From: Penicillium oxalicum
Lineage: Eukaryota > Ascomycota > Eurotiomycetes > Eurotiales > Aspergillaceae
Assembly: GCF_001723175.1 (NCBI RefSeq)
Contig: NC_064655.1
Location: 434,001-498,000, forward strand
Reading direction: 5' to 3'
Length of the DNA: 64,000 bases
The translations under genes were made by a program, and so were the position numbers. The notes under the pieces were generated by a model. That model made no database searches. It was not told where the DNA came from and was given only the letters and a program-made list of their open reading frames with translations. This document shows positions 48,494-60,619 of this stretch, one piece after another; within the stretch, counting starts at the first letter, position 1, and each line of letters begins with the position of its first letter.

Positions 48494-50678
48494 TCAAGAC
48501 AGGTACTCCGCGCGAAGGCCTGGGTTGAGAGCAATCTTTCTCGCCTCGCTGCCACAGCAAGCTCGTTTCATGCCCGCAGGTCCCGAGAGAGAGGACCTTG
48601 CTGTGAGCGGCTGCAGGGAATCCAGCGGGTACCCGTGAGAACGGATAGAAGCCGCCGACGCACCCGAGGCGCCCGCGTCAATCAGCTGACGGACATGGCC
48701 CTGGAGAAGGAGATCTTCAGATCCAGTTCGACCCCGCTTGCGACACTGACGCCGATCGGGGGTAGCTCCTGACAACTCGCAGAGGCTCTGAGCAGCCTCG
48801 CTGAGACTGGAGTCCAAGACGAAGCCAGAAAAATCTGCCATCGAAGCCACAGGAGCGGGATAATCGGGAGACTTGTATAGGCTGGTCAAAGGCATCTCAT
48901 CGATCGGCGAGGCGATAGCCAGATTCTTCCGATTTTCCTTCAAAGAATTGCTGGTGCAACGCAAGGTCGCCGTGACAGCCAGGCGAGAAGGGGCCGAGGT
49001 CCCAAGACCGGAAACGATGGATGAGACGGACGAGGAACGCGAGGAGCGCGAGGACAAAGTCGAAACGTCCGACACCATCGAATCCGGAGAGGACGCCGAC
49101 GAGGAAGAGGAAGTTGACCGAGCCAAAGAAGACCGGCGACCCACGACCGGGTAACCATCGGACGACAGAACACGAGGACAGACTGAGAGCGGCGGGCGCT
49201 GATCGAGGATCGAGCGCGCCATACCCATATTCTGCACTTGAGCCATCGCACTACCGATAGACGGACGGCGGGGATCGCACGACGGAGCACTCGCAGCAGG
49301 AGTGCACAGAACGTGCGACTGGGGGGTCATCTGAGGTGTCGGCAACATGTGGGGGCGAGAGAGGGTGGGCAGAGGCAGATGGGCATACCCCGACCGGGGA
49401 GCAGGCTCCATGGTGCGGGGCAGGCTACGAGGGCAAGCAGGCGTCTGCTCGCGCCCAGCCGGGCGAAGCGACTCCAAGGTAGGAGCACTGCGAGGCGAAG
49501 GGAAGTCGGCAAAGCCAAGCTCCGGACTGCAACCCATCGACGTGGGGGTCATCGGCTCCAAGTCGAAGGAGTCCAAATCGGGGGTGAGTCGCGGAAGGAC
49601 GCTGCGCCAGGAATACCCTTCACCCGCGGGGGTGCTGCCTGCACCGGGAGTCAACTTCAGAACGATTTCCGTCCATCGCTGGAAGGTAGCTTCGGAGATG
49701 TGCAGTCTCCAGCCAACCGCATCCAGGAACATCAGTTCGTTCTGATTGATTTCGAGGGTGTTCAATCCAGAGATCTTGCTCCACGCGCGGGCCGAGTAGT
49801 TACGGTCTTGCAGATATTTGGAAGCCAGAATCAAGGCCGCCAAAAACATGCGACGACCGCACTGCATGGCTCGCGAGCAGGCCTGCTCCCGACGCTGCTC
49901 CGGTGGAACATCGTGGGCGGGCACATGGGACTTGATCTTGATCAGATAGTACAGCGCCACCTGCAGGGTCGAGTAGCTGGTCCGCGAACGACGAAGGGTC
50001 TCTTGGATAAAAGTCCGCAGAGGAAGAACTCCTTTCGCCCCGGTCGCCGCATCACTACGGGAAGCCGCGGCAGAGAGGGGCCAGATCACTTCGACGATTT
50101 GCGATGCCGTGTCTTTACCCAGTAGGCAGGAAAACAACTTAGCCAAAGACGGAACTCCCAACGTCGACAAAGAAGAAGAAGAAGAAGAAGAAGAAAATAA
50201 CATCCCACAGGACTTTCACAAAAGGGATCAACAAAAACTTACCGACAAGGTTGTCGACAAAATTGACTTTCCGCTCAGACTGGCGGAGCAGACAGGGCGG
50301 CGGGCGGGCGGCGGCGGCAGCGGAACCGTTCAACGCGACGGAGGTGCGCCGAGGGTTCATGCGCATCTCTGGGGGCACGGCAGCATCGGGTTTCGGGGGC
50401 AGACCCTTGGAAAAAACACGGGGGCAAGGGCCCGTGTTCCTCCTGAAAGTCTCCCCCTCGTTCTCCCAGACGACATCCACGGGGTTGGTGGCCGTGGATG
50501 AGACCGAGCTGTGTGACGCGTCGAGAGAGAAGATCGAGGAGGATGAGGAGGAGGCGGAGGAGGCGAGCGAGGACGGGTATGAGTGCGAGTGCGCGTGGGA
50601 CGCTTTTGGACCGGAGTTGGCGAGGTGCAAACCCAAGACGGCCATGCCCGACATGTCGGAGACGGAGGAGGGATTCAT
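48494..50678 (-). CDS. Pho80/Pcl-type cyclin
   Basis: Cyclin partner of a Pho85/PhoA-type kinase, of the Pcl1/2/Pas1 group linked to G1 progression and development; it should act in nucleus and cytoplasm. Exon 1 is 50678-50243 and exon 2 is 50112-48494, giving 684 residues. The acceptor at 50113 restores NLVDTASQIVEVIWPLS, the family's usual entry to the cyclin fold; a second acceptor at 50155 is also in frame and would insert 14 residues. The cyclin box spans roughly residues 175-295 and contains LPLRTFIQETLRRSRTSYST, GRRMFLAALILASKYLQDRN and YSARAWSKISGL. The N-terminal 145 residues are Ser/Ala/His-rich, and the C-terminal 390 residues are disordered, Ser/Pro-rich and dense in S/TP sites, as expected of a phosphorylated, unstable cyclin. 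It resembles A. nidulans PclA, but several Pcl cyclins exist, so I give no symbol. Confidence 0.9.
50166..50198. repeat. AAG trinucleotide repeat inside the cyclin intron
   Basis: About nine AAG units on the plus strand, so CTT units on the coding strand, inside intron 1 of the cyclin gene just before the candidate acceptors. On the sense strand it makes a long pyrimidine tract, which could favour or confuse acceptor choice. Confidence 0.85.
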
Positions 50679-53600
50679 GGCGAAGGATCGACCCAAGACA
50701 CAGCCCCCACCAAGCAGAGACCGTTTCTCACTCCACAAACAGAAGGCGAATTTCTACCCACCGCCGGTCGTCAAACAGGCGGAGCGAAACTGAAGAAAGA
50801 GGGTCCGGTTGTCGCGGGAAGGGAGAGAACCGGAAGAGTGTTGTCAAAAATACCGTTTAGCAGGAAACCGGGAACGAAAGCCGAAAGACACGAGCCGTCT
50901 TTTTGCGAGAGGCGACGGCGAAGCCTGTTAGAAGATGCGAATCGCCAGGGTGACGAATCGACTGTATATATGAATCAGGCGGGGAGACCGACCACCAATA
51001 CAACTATGGTTGAAGAGGTGGTTTTTATATATCAAAAGGGTAGAGATCGGTGAGGGGAAGAGGTGAGGGGGCGAGTGTGAGAGTGTGTGATGGAGAAAGG
51101 AAGATGGCGATAAAGGAGGGAGGTGACGGAGAGGATGGCAAAGAGGTCGTGGAGGACAGGGTCGATATAATGAAGAATGGGGAGGCGGCGGAGGAAAAGG
51201 CGTCAGGGTCTTATTGAGGAAGCACGACCAAGGTCCAAAGAGGCAAAACGGAAGAGGTTCGAGAGAAGAGTCACACGCGGTGGGTCCGAATCAAGAGTAG
51301 TCCGATCTTTATCCCATCCGTGTTATCAAGACGAGCACCCCCGAAGTCACCAAACAGGGCCCGATCACGGTATTGCGGCTATGAAGACGCGGCCGTGGCA
51401 AAGGCTGGCGATGACTGGAGAAGCACGAGCCAAGCAGACACTTTAGAAGGAGACGGCGTTGGCGACGGATTCAATAGCGGCAATACGAGCGATCGGGTTG
51501 GAAGCAGCAGGATACATGGTGTTTTTGAAGGTTTAAAAATGGAACATATGGAGGGGGAGAGAAGAATGGAAATATAATAAAAGAAAAACACAAAAAAGGA
51601 GGGTAGAAAGGATTTTCTAGGCACCTAGAGGAGCATCGGGAGTGGGCAGGCAGTCACGTCCTGATGAAAGATGAAAAGGTGGGAAAGGTGGAAAGGTGGA
51701 AAGGTGGGAAGATTAGGCAGGCGGGATGAAGGAGGCGACAAGAGTCAGAGGAAGAAGAGTGCCCGAGAGGGCGAGAGGTGCTGGGAAAAGCGGGATTACG
51801 GGTGTGGTTCGGTAGGCGGTAAGGCCAGGTGGAGGAAGATGGAGAACAGAGATTGGAACGGGTGTCCAGGCAGTACCGAACCACGAGTTGAGCGGAGAGA
51901 GGAGAAGAGGAGAAAGGCGACAAAAACTGTAGAATCTACAGTATAGAGGGGGAGAGGGAGGAAGAGAGAGAGGAGGGAGACTAGGAAGAGGCAAAGTTGG
52001 AAAATAGACTCTTGCCAACCTTGGAAGATTTGGTTTTAGGGGGAAGGAAGACGAGGGAGAGGAGAAGAGTTCGAGTCAGTCACCGTGACAGTCAGTCTGG
52101 AACTCTGGATAGGCCGGATGAGGATTGGGCTTGTGTCTTTTCGGGTTTTCTTTTTTTTTAGGCTCTGACAGTATGACTCCTTCCGGGGGTTGCATCTGGC
52201 CGGCGAGAGGCTGAGGGCTGGCAAGGTGGTACCCTCGGGGGGTGTACTGTCAAGTACTACACTGCCGTAACCGCACCCGTCCTGGTGCACCCCCGTCACC
52301 GAGGGTACATTCGGGGGCAGTCCACCGGGGTACCTCAAAACTAGGGAGCGGAAGAGGCAAAAGTTGGGCGTGGGTTGGGTGGAGTCTCCTTCGTGGTTGG
52401 ACGCTCTCGCTCGGTCACGGGACCCCCCTTCCCCAGCGGCCGGTCAAGCCGTACTGAGTTTGGGGGGGCAGCCTCAGTGTCTTGGTACCTGAGTGTTACA
52501 GGTAACTCTTCTGGAGCAACGCGAGTGATCAGGCGTACTGGAAGTGTAGTGGGGCCCTCTACCAATCAGGAAATAGATGACCAAAGATGACTGCTGCATG
52601 GGTCTTCCAGTCCGGTTCCTGATTCCCCCGGGACAACGACGGAGGGTGCGGTTTTCAGATTGTGGCAAAGGTGGCGGCTATCCTTGCAGGCTCTGCATTA
52701 CTACACGGACAGACAGACTTCGTCACTTGACTGACTCGCTGTTCTGTGGTGCATCTGTGCGTACTGGATAATAACATTATAATTTATGTTTCATTTTACA
52801 TGATCAGGCCACTAGGCTCTCAAAGGCATCACTGCATCATGCGTACTGGATTGAAATGTCAACCTAGTAATCAGAGGGAGGCCTGTGGCTTGTGTCTCTG
52901 GGAAGTTGGAACTCTCCCGTCCCTCGATTCTCAAGCATATCACGTACTCAACACTACTGTGGAGGGCACATTGAATGATCGATCGGGATAGCCTCCCGTC
53001 CCATTCCACTTACTAATTGAAACGGGAATGGAATACTCCACGGGACGGCATCCATTCCATATCGACCGTCTAGGAGAGGACCACCGTTGGAAGTGGTACA
53101 ACAGATACATGACATATTCACCCTTGCATGTCCAGTGACTGTAGAATGCCCCCTAATATATACCTGAACTGGACATGGACATGTAATGATGCCCATCAAA
53201 GACCCAACCAGTACCACCCACTACCCAAAGATTAGAGTCTCATAGAGAATCACCAGACATCCCTACTCGGTGCTGGCCCGACCGACTGTTTGTTTGTAGG
53301 TCTTGATATCTTCCATGAACTTAAGTTGGTCCGTGTGAAGTAGGCAGCCTCAGCACTCTGCCTAGAGTGCTGCTATCAATCTTCAGATGGATGGGGCTGG
53401 GATCCCGAAAGTGGCCGAGTGACTCACGATGAGAGACCGCCACACCCGGGTGGCGATCAACACACTGTCTGGTCAATCTGACCATGTTATAGTGAACTAA
53501 CTGTCGTACTATACACTGCCTGGCCGAGGCACTCTGCGTACATACTGGCATCAGAATTCCTCGGGTTGGGTCTGGAGATTCATCATATACCATTTGACCT

Positions 53601-56017
53601 AAGCATAAATCCGTAATCCGTGGGTGTACACCGCGGGCAATCATGGTGGGCCTAATCCCTACACTCGGTGTTGTTGCCTCAGCCGTAAGGCAGCATCAGT
53701 CAGATCCAATCACGGCAAACATTTTACTACCTTCGAGTGCATGCGCCGGAAAAGCGTCACTTGAGACTTCTCTCGCCAATAGTTCAGAAGGGGTGGGATG
53801 GAATACCAGGCCAAGTCAACACGACATGGGAGATCACAGCGGTTGATTAACCTCCCATATGTCGCAATATTCTCGTCTGATATGTATTATCTTTCTACAA
53901 GTATTCCGAGCCAGCTCCAGCCACGGGGAACATCTCCGAGGGAAGTACTGTAGATAACTCTCAGTACGAAGACCCTCGTCATAAAAGAACCAACACCTAT
54001 CAATTATTCTTCCAGTCATGGTTCAACACATTTAATATCATCACAGCACAGCGGGCATTTATTTTATGACCGGGTGCTAAGATAAGATTTCCCCCCCATC
54101 AGCCTATTGATAGGTACTCGGCATGCATACTAGTCCATGAACACATGATGTACCGTACAGCCAGTATATCCAGCATGACTAAAGTAGTAAACAATCATCA
54201 TATGTAGTACTGCAGCATCCTCCCACACCCAAGGAACCACCTTGATCACCTGTACATCCAGTACCAAATCATAAATGCGATCGAGCCCAGCCGGGGAACT
54301 GCCCCTTCCCGCTCCGGGCTAGCGCTGCCACGCTGTTCTCACCCATGCAAAGTCTCTCCAAGTCTGGTGTACCTACCCCATCGGTATAGAAGTTTATGGA
54401 GGTCAGGCTGGCGCCACCTGAATCATACACTCTGGAAGATCTAGTGTTGAGGAGAGCGAACCTCTCTGGAAATGGGGTGGGACTTTGGTTGAATCGTGGG
54501 TTCCTAGAGGAACGTTCCACCAGGACATATGCATATGAATGATGTGGACTACACATACTATTGACATCCGATTAGGAGTATTCTCCCCAGAGACGAAGCG
54601 ATCAGAGCGTTTCGGCGGATGCAGGGTAGGACCACGTGATTTCATGTGCATAGTAGGTTTTGGAAATGGGACAACGGATGTGAAATCTTACCAAAAGTCC
54701 GATTCATCGTGTTTCAAAGGTCTTGCTTGGCCGGCATGACTGGACATTGTACAATGTACATAGATTGACGCCCGTCTTATCTGATGAAGAGAGGTCTGGA
54801 TACTTGCAAACGATCGATTTACCTCGGCGCCCGGTCACAGGTGCCTTCTACAGTAGTGATTGACCTGGCCCAGAGCAGTTGACCGTTCTTCACGATATTG
54901 CGTGATTCCTACAGTGGTATTATCGTATAGGTAAAAAGTACCCAACATTGACGAGCCGACCAAATATGCATGTACTGTACTGTACATACACAGTCCTTGA
55001 TTTTCATGATTGGATGGGCGCATTACTTATGCGATCATTTTGATTTTTAGAATCACAATCATATTTGCTTACATCGAAGAATGTTATGACTTACGACTGG
55101 CTATTGCCCCGTCAAGTCCTCCATCCTATCGATGTGTCGATGTGATTATTCGTAGGCTCCAGCCCCCAGTGCTGTCGGCCCAACCCGAATCGTCTTGGAG
55201 CCGATTCATATGAGGAGCAAATGTCGTCATACTCCCCTCTGGTCCGTCTTGGCTGATTCTCCGCCTTGGTGATCATGGAGTTTGTCTTAGCTAAGCGCGG
55301 CACTTGTCTCGCCGAGTAATGTATTAGTGATGGCCTAGTAAAAGGATAGTACCGTCAAGAAAGTTGGCAAGCAGAGTCCCTCCTCCTCCTCCTCCTCCTC
55401 CTCCTCCTACTACTACTACTACTACTCAGCCCGCGACTCTGACCATGACACCCGAGGCAATACAGCAGTTTGTCGAATTGCAGGGACACGAGCCGAGCAA
55501 TTCAAAGAAGGCCGACATCGGCTCGGCCCCACTCGGACTCGGGCCATCACGAGACCACAGAGGGTCGGGAGTGTCGAGTCACGGGGTGGGAAAATGAGTA
55601 GCGACCGATGAACAGTCATAGGAGAAGAAAGAATACCAAAGGTTCATGATTATCAAACGTGACTGGAGGGGAAGGATCATGGACCTTCACCATGGAAGGA
55701 CCAGACTCCATGGCTTGGCAGAACTGATTCAAAATGACCAATGATCATACATCGATTTCACCAAGAGCGATGAACTCAGGTCGGGTCGGTTGCAGATTTC
55801 AGCCCCCGACCTGCGAAGTTACTAGAAACCTCTGGCTGAGGACATTCCTCACGTTTGTCGCCCGTGGCCCTCAGACCCTCACCTCCCTCTCCTACACTGG
55901 CATTACTCTTGCACCATCGGGTAATGAGTCACTCTTCTCATCGCGCCCTCTCCTCGCGCAGCCATCAACCAAGAAGATCCACCATCGTGAGACTCCCCCG
56001 CATCACCCATCACCTGC
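50679..56017. other. gene-poor region of about 5.3 kb
   Basis: The first 1.4 kb are purine-rich on the plus strand, so pyrimidine-rich in the direction of the cyclin, and probably form its promoter and leader. From about 52.2 to 56.0 kb I see only short frames without motifs and a TCC/CTA microsatellite at 55378-55427. No transposon ends or enzyme motifs were found. Confidence 0.5.
55378..55427. repeat. TCC and CTA trinucleotide microsatellite
   Basis: About ten TCC/CCT units followed directly by about six CTA/TAC units on the plus strand, in non-coding DNA. Confidence 0.85.
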
Positions 56018-57983
56018 TCAGGACAGCTCCGCAAGAGCCTCCTTCAACACACGCACCAGCCCCACCACCTCCGCCTCTGGTGCCTGGTTAGCGTCTCATG
56101 GTTCCCACTGTCCACACATGCGCCCAAACCCATATTGGCGAATCTCGACGGACTGGGAGGGATGAGGGGGGCAAAAAGACAGAAATCGCAGAACACACAA
56201 AATGAAAAATGAAAGCCTTTCACTCACCAGTATTGTAATGCAGCAAGCTCACGCGCACCACGCCATCGTCCACGTCGTCAAATCCACACACATCCTTCAA
56301 CAGCCGATGACTGTACATATGGCCGCTTCGAAAGCCATACGCTGACCGAGCCTCAACCGCCTCCACGAGCCGCTGACTCTTGATGCCGCGCACCACCCAG
56401 CTAATCACCGGGACTCGCACCTCGTGATGAGCCGACGGTTCACCGATGATGGTAATCCGATCATCCGAGGCCAAGAACTGCAAGAGGATCTCCTGCAGAC
56501 GTTCCTCGTGCGCAGCCATGGCCGCCCACGTCGCACGGGGATCGGCTCCAAAGAACGCCACCAATTCGGGGAGACTCTGCGCCAATTCATAATTGACCGA
56601 GGCGAGATTGAGCTTTAGGTCCAGCGAGTCACCCGACTTGAAGAAATGCGCCAGTGAGTCAACCTGGTCGGAGATGCGCGAGGACGCATAGAGCTGGGCG
56701 ATGTGGGGTCCGTAGACCTTGTACCAAGAGAATGCCTGTTCGTCCACCCAACATGACCAAAATGGATTAGAGGGGTCTAATAGAGAGGAAGGGAGGGAAA
56801 GAAAGTGTGTGTCATCATACGACGTTGGAAGCTCACACATGAGTCATACCGTCGGCCTGGATGAGGATCGAAATGACTTACGTAGAAATCAACACCGAGA
56901 GCCTGGACGTCGACTTGGCGATGTGGTGCAAGCGCAACACCATCGACGCAGAGCAGAGCCTAGGGGTGCGGATCATCTTGTATTAGTTGGATGTTCCGGT
57001 GAGCTTGACGACGAAAAGGGCGAGAAGGGGGAGCATGGCGTGGTATGACGTGAGCAGGCAAGTATGGCACGAGGTCTTCTCAGCCCAAAGAGAAAACTCA
57101 CCCGGGGATACGCATGCACGGCATCTGCAATTTCTCGAACGGGACTGATAGTGCCGGTGATATTCGACACGTGCGGCATCGCAACCAGTCGAGTCTTGTC
57201 AGACAGTAAAGTCTGAAGGTCGCCCACGTCGCATCGTGGGTTCTTGGGGTCTGAAGCCGCCCACCATTTCACCGTCAACCCTAATCGCTCTGCAATACGA
57301 ACCCAGGGTGCGCTGTTGGCCTCGTGATTGAGCTTTGAGATGATCAGTTCATCACCGGGCTGGAACCTGAGCGCCGTTGCCAGATTTTGAAACAACTGGG
57401 TTGTTGAGACGCCAATGCTGATCTATAAAACACCACCACCTGTTAGTTCCCTTTCAGATGAAGACTGAAAATATCAAAGTGAACGGTCCCGGGGCTTTCG
57501 TTTAATTGGAAACCCTACCTCATCTGATTGCGCATTGATAAAGGCTGCCGCGGCCTTGTATGCCTCGTCATACGCTGCGGTCGATATTTTCGAGGTCTTG
57601 TATGTGGCACCGAGCTGAACATTGGTCTTGAGGAGATATGAGTGGATACTGCAACGATCATAAGTACCCCGGCCGCATAAGTCTCTCGAGGTGTTCTAAA
57701 CCGATGCCTCCACCGTATCCGTAGAAGACGCAAGAGGCTGAGCACTTACGAGTCGGCAACAGTACCAAGGACCTGACTACCTCCTACCAGGCGAGGTTAG
57801 CAGGAAAAACCAGCCCCCCCCCCCCCCAAAAGAGAAAGACTCCCATTGAGGTGCGGCACTTCCGCCCTGGATAACACTCGCGATGCCATCTAGGTACTCA
57901 CCCGCATTATCCATATAAATCTGCTCGCCGCTTAGAGCAGGAAACGCGGCTCGTGCGGCGGTCACGTCGAAAGTCACAGTCAT
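56018..57983 (-). CDS. class-V PLP-dependent enzyme, cysteine desulfurase-like
   Basis: Predicted soluble pyridoxal-phosphate enzyme of the aminotransferase class-V fold, closest by eye to the cysteine-desulfurase-like group of unknown substrate. Seven exons on the minus strand: 57983-57902, 57783-57750, 57648-57519, 57422-57102, 56959-56882, 56735-56228 and 56076-56018, giving 403 residues, normal for the group. Splicing restores the early IYMDNAGGSQVLG motif, the cofactor-pocket segment ALLCVDGVALAPHRQVDV (Asp195) and the Schiff-base lysine Lys221 in FSWYKVYGPH. The last intron acceptor at 56077 was preferred over one nine bases upstream because it continues HYNT into a helical ending (EAEVVGLVRVLKEAL). 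No selenocysteine-lyase or Fe-S cluster genes are nearby. A true cysteine desulfurase role is not supported: no C-terminal Cys loop of the NifS/IscS kind is visible. Confidence 0.9.
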
Positions 57984-58738
57984 TGTCACAGTATATCCAG
58001 ACAGCACCACTGTACTTGGTAGATTTAGAGAGCAAGATATCAGTGCGATATTTGCAAGGCCAACAAGAGGGGCATATATGGCTTTCTTTCCCCAAATCGA
58101 TCGAAATCGCCGAGGTGAACCTCCGTTGGCGTCGAAGAGGGGTAGCTCGGGGTAAAGGTGGATCTGATTTGAGGACAGACGGACTCCGGTGGAGGGACGG
58201 GTCTCGCACTTGGACGCTTACGTAGAAATTTGAGTCTGCAGCTGCGAAGGAGTGTGGCTAGACGCGGAGCTGGAGATCTTATGTCTCCAGATTAGTATGG
58301 CTCGGGAGGTGCTAGTAAGAAGCGTTCATACCATTGTGGTTGTGTTGACAGCCCACTGGCAAAACCTTCGCGAGAAGATGCGCGAATTCGAGTTGGTACA
58401 CTGTAAGAGCATGGTAGACAGCGGTGACTTGCGTGTGATCGTCGCCATCGGCGGGGGAATGTGTTTTAGTGCGGGGACCATTTGCATGGTGTCAGGCGGA
58501 TTGAAAGTCTGGCTTAGAATCGGGTGTGTAGGCTTCAGAAATAGGAAGGCCTGCGAAGACGCGCATCAAGGAAACACTGTTCAGGATTGCTCCACCAAGG
58601 ACACGAAAATTCGAACAAAATTCAAGGGTATCTATCAAACAACGTTTGACCAAATGCAAAAGAAAAAAAAAGATGTATGATACATTTAAAATGCAGAAGT
58701 AATGGAAAGGGAAATTTTGCAACCGCTGGCCGAATGAT
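57984..58738. other. intergenic, two minus-strand genes in tandem
   Basis: Holds the promoter of the PLP enzyme and the 3' end of the roadblock gene. A 142-codon plus-strand frame (58252-58680) has no ATG at its start and no motif, so it is not called. Confidence 0.5.
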
Positions 58739-59437
58739 CTATCGCGAAACCCGTGTCCCTGCAGATCCAGAAGCACCGCTATGAGTCGCAGCGTGCACCA
58801 CGCAAAGTAAATATTTGCGATCCGGCACAACGACGATCTCATGCTTCCGAGTGCGCATGCGCAAAAGCTTGACTTCATCTTCTTCCTCTCGGTCTAGGCC
58901 TGCATCATGGTCTTCCTCGCGGGGTGCAGCGGTGTTTGTACTACCAGCCCCATAGCCGTCGTAATCCCCATTGAGCCCACTGGGTGAGCGCCCATTCCCC
59001 GATTGAGTTGGGACAGGATGAGCAAGTGTCAGGCCCAGAGCTGAGGCACTCGTAACGAAGTTGAAGATATGAGCCGCAAGCGTCTCCGCTTGTGAGGGCT
59101 GATACGGTGCCGGCGTTGAAGCGTCCGGAGACGCTGGGGACGACTCCGAGGGTTGTGTGGTGGAGATCTCGGCGGCCGCAATCGCGGTTGAATTGGAGCG
59201 ACTGAGATTTTCTGAGGCAGCGAGTTCTCCGGTGCATTGAATAATGGAGCCATCTTTGCGGGCTAAGATCATGGTCGATTGTACTCCCGGGCGCGATGTG
59301 AGATGGGACAAAAGTGCGGTGACATGGTGGGGGACCTGTTTGCAGGAGAACGATTTTTTGTCAGATAATTAAACAAGTAGATTAGACGACTTGCACTTCA
59401 AGGAGTGATCAAAGCCTACCCGAGGAGAATTGGCCAT
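58739..59437 (-). CDS. roadblock/LC7-domain protein
   Basis: Likely a member of the roadblock/LC7 superfamily, small proteins that dimerise and serve as dynein light chains or as scaffolds for small GTPases (for example on lysosome or vacuole membranes). Two exons, 59437-59420 and 59335-58739, give 204 residues. Exon 1 encodes only MANSPR. Family features are the amphipathic helix with VTALLSHLTSRPGVQSTMILARKDGSIIQ, the central helix QAETLAAHIFNFVTSASALG and the paired strands LLRMRTRKHEIVVVPDRKYLLCVV. The protein is about twice the length of canonical members because two low-complexity inserts (about residues 48-85, Ser/Thr/Pro-rich, and 110-158, Gly/Asn then acidic) sit in loops. Whether it is the dynein light chain or a GTPase-regulator type cannot be settled by eye. 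Confidence 0.82.
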
Positions 59438-60619
59438 GGTGCGCAACCGGCAGGATAAAGGAGCGCAAGATATTTGTAAAGTGGAGGTGGTGGTGGTGCG
59501 CTCGGTGGTAAGAGACAATTTATGTCGAGCGGCAGAATTATCGAAGACTTCCAGGAGTGGACAGGGAAGACTGCAGGTATCTCTACGCCTGCGTTAGAGA
59601 TCCTCCTATATGATGGAACTTGTTGACGTTGGGAATATTGATGTTGATCTTCATGAAGCTCAGCCAAAGCTTAGGCGGTCGGCCCTGACCTCAGGCGGGG
59701 ACAGCGCGGGCTGCGGGACGGGGCAAAACAGTGGTGACTAAGCAGAGACCATCCATACTCGACCGTGGGTCACGACTCCCCGGCCGAGCATTAGATAATC
59801 ATAGACCTGCAGATTGAAGGTAAACTGACTTGGACACATTTGTATCCGACACGCCTACTTACCTTGTAAATGAACCCGACAGTAGCCCATAACAGTAATG
59901 GATCTACCAGCACTATCTTTGTATAGAATCTGGTGGGTAAACCCGGTAACTGCAGAGAAGACGGTGAATGCGGCCGCTGTTAGACTAGAAATCTGGAAGC
60001 ATGCGCACGATTTTTGCCATGGTTGACTAGCAAAAACTATATGTCAAGGTTCCTCGAGACCCCCAGTCTAATTATAGTAAGTGAAGGGAGGCTTGAGTTC
60101 TACAGATCGAGTAATGTTTCCCACTTCGAGGAATGATTCAACGACAAATAGAGGGATTCCTGTGCAGGGATGGCCGGAGAGGCTCGACCAATGGAACCTG
60201 GATGGAATTTCATCCGTCTACAAGTCATTTCTAGGTTGACTCGCTCAACAAACATACTGTAAAAGGGGAACCTTGATATGAATTAAAGACTGTCAAGCCT
60301 TCTAACCATTCAAGAGAGGTGCACTTAACAAAGGTAAGGTCATCCCAACCGCACGAGTACGAAAGAAAACTTGGAATAGATTGGATTGAGGAATGAATAG
60401 GAGACAAATCGCATCATCGGTACAGCGGATCGCCAAGACCGGAAAGGAAAGACACAACTGGGAATAGACAGAGGAAAAGAAAGATTGTCATGGATGAGAT
60501 TCAAATATCGTAGAAGGATCGTGAAAGAAATGCATCATTATGAAAGAGCGTTGCAGGCCAGGGTAGGCAAGTTCAATGCGAGCCCCTCGTGATTTTGCAT
60601 GCAACTTGCATACTCATAT
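59438..60619. other. intergenic region
   Basis: About 1.2 kb between the roadblock gene and the end of the next minus-strand gene. No supported coding sequence or RNA gene was seen. Confidence 0.5.

Noticed and set aside
49238..50125. 295-codon plus-strand open frame
   Set aside because: Antisense shadow of the cyclin coding region, with no motif; the minus-strand cyclin explains the open frame.
58252..58680. 142-codon plus-strand open frame
   Set aside because: Begins with GTG rather than ATG, ends in an A-rich run and has no recognisable domain.
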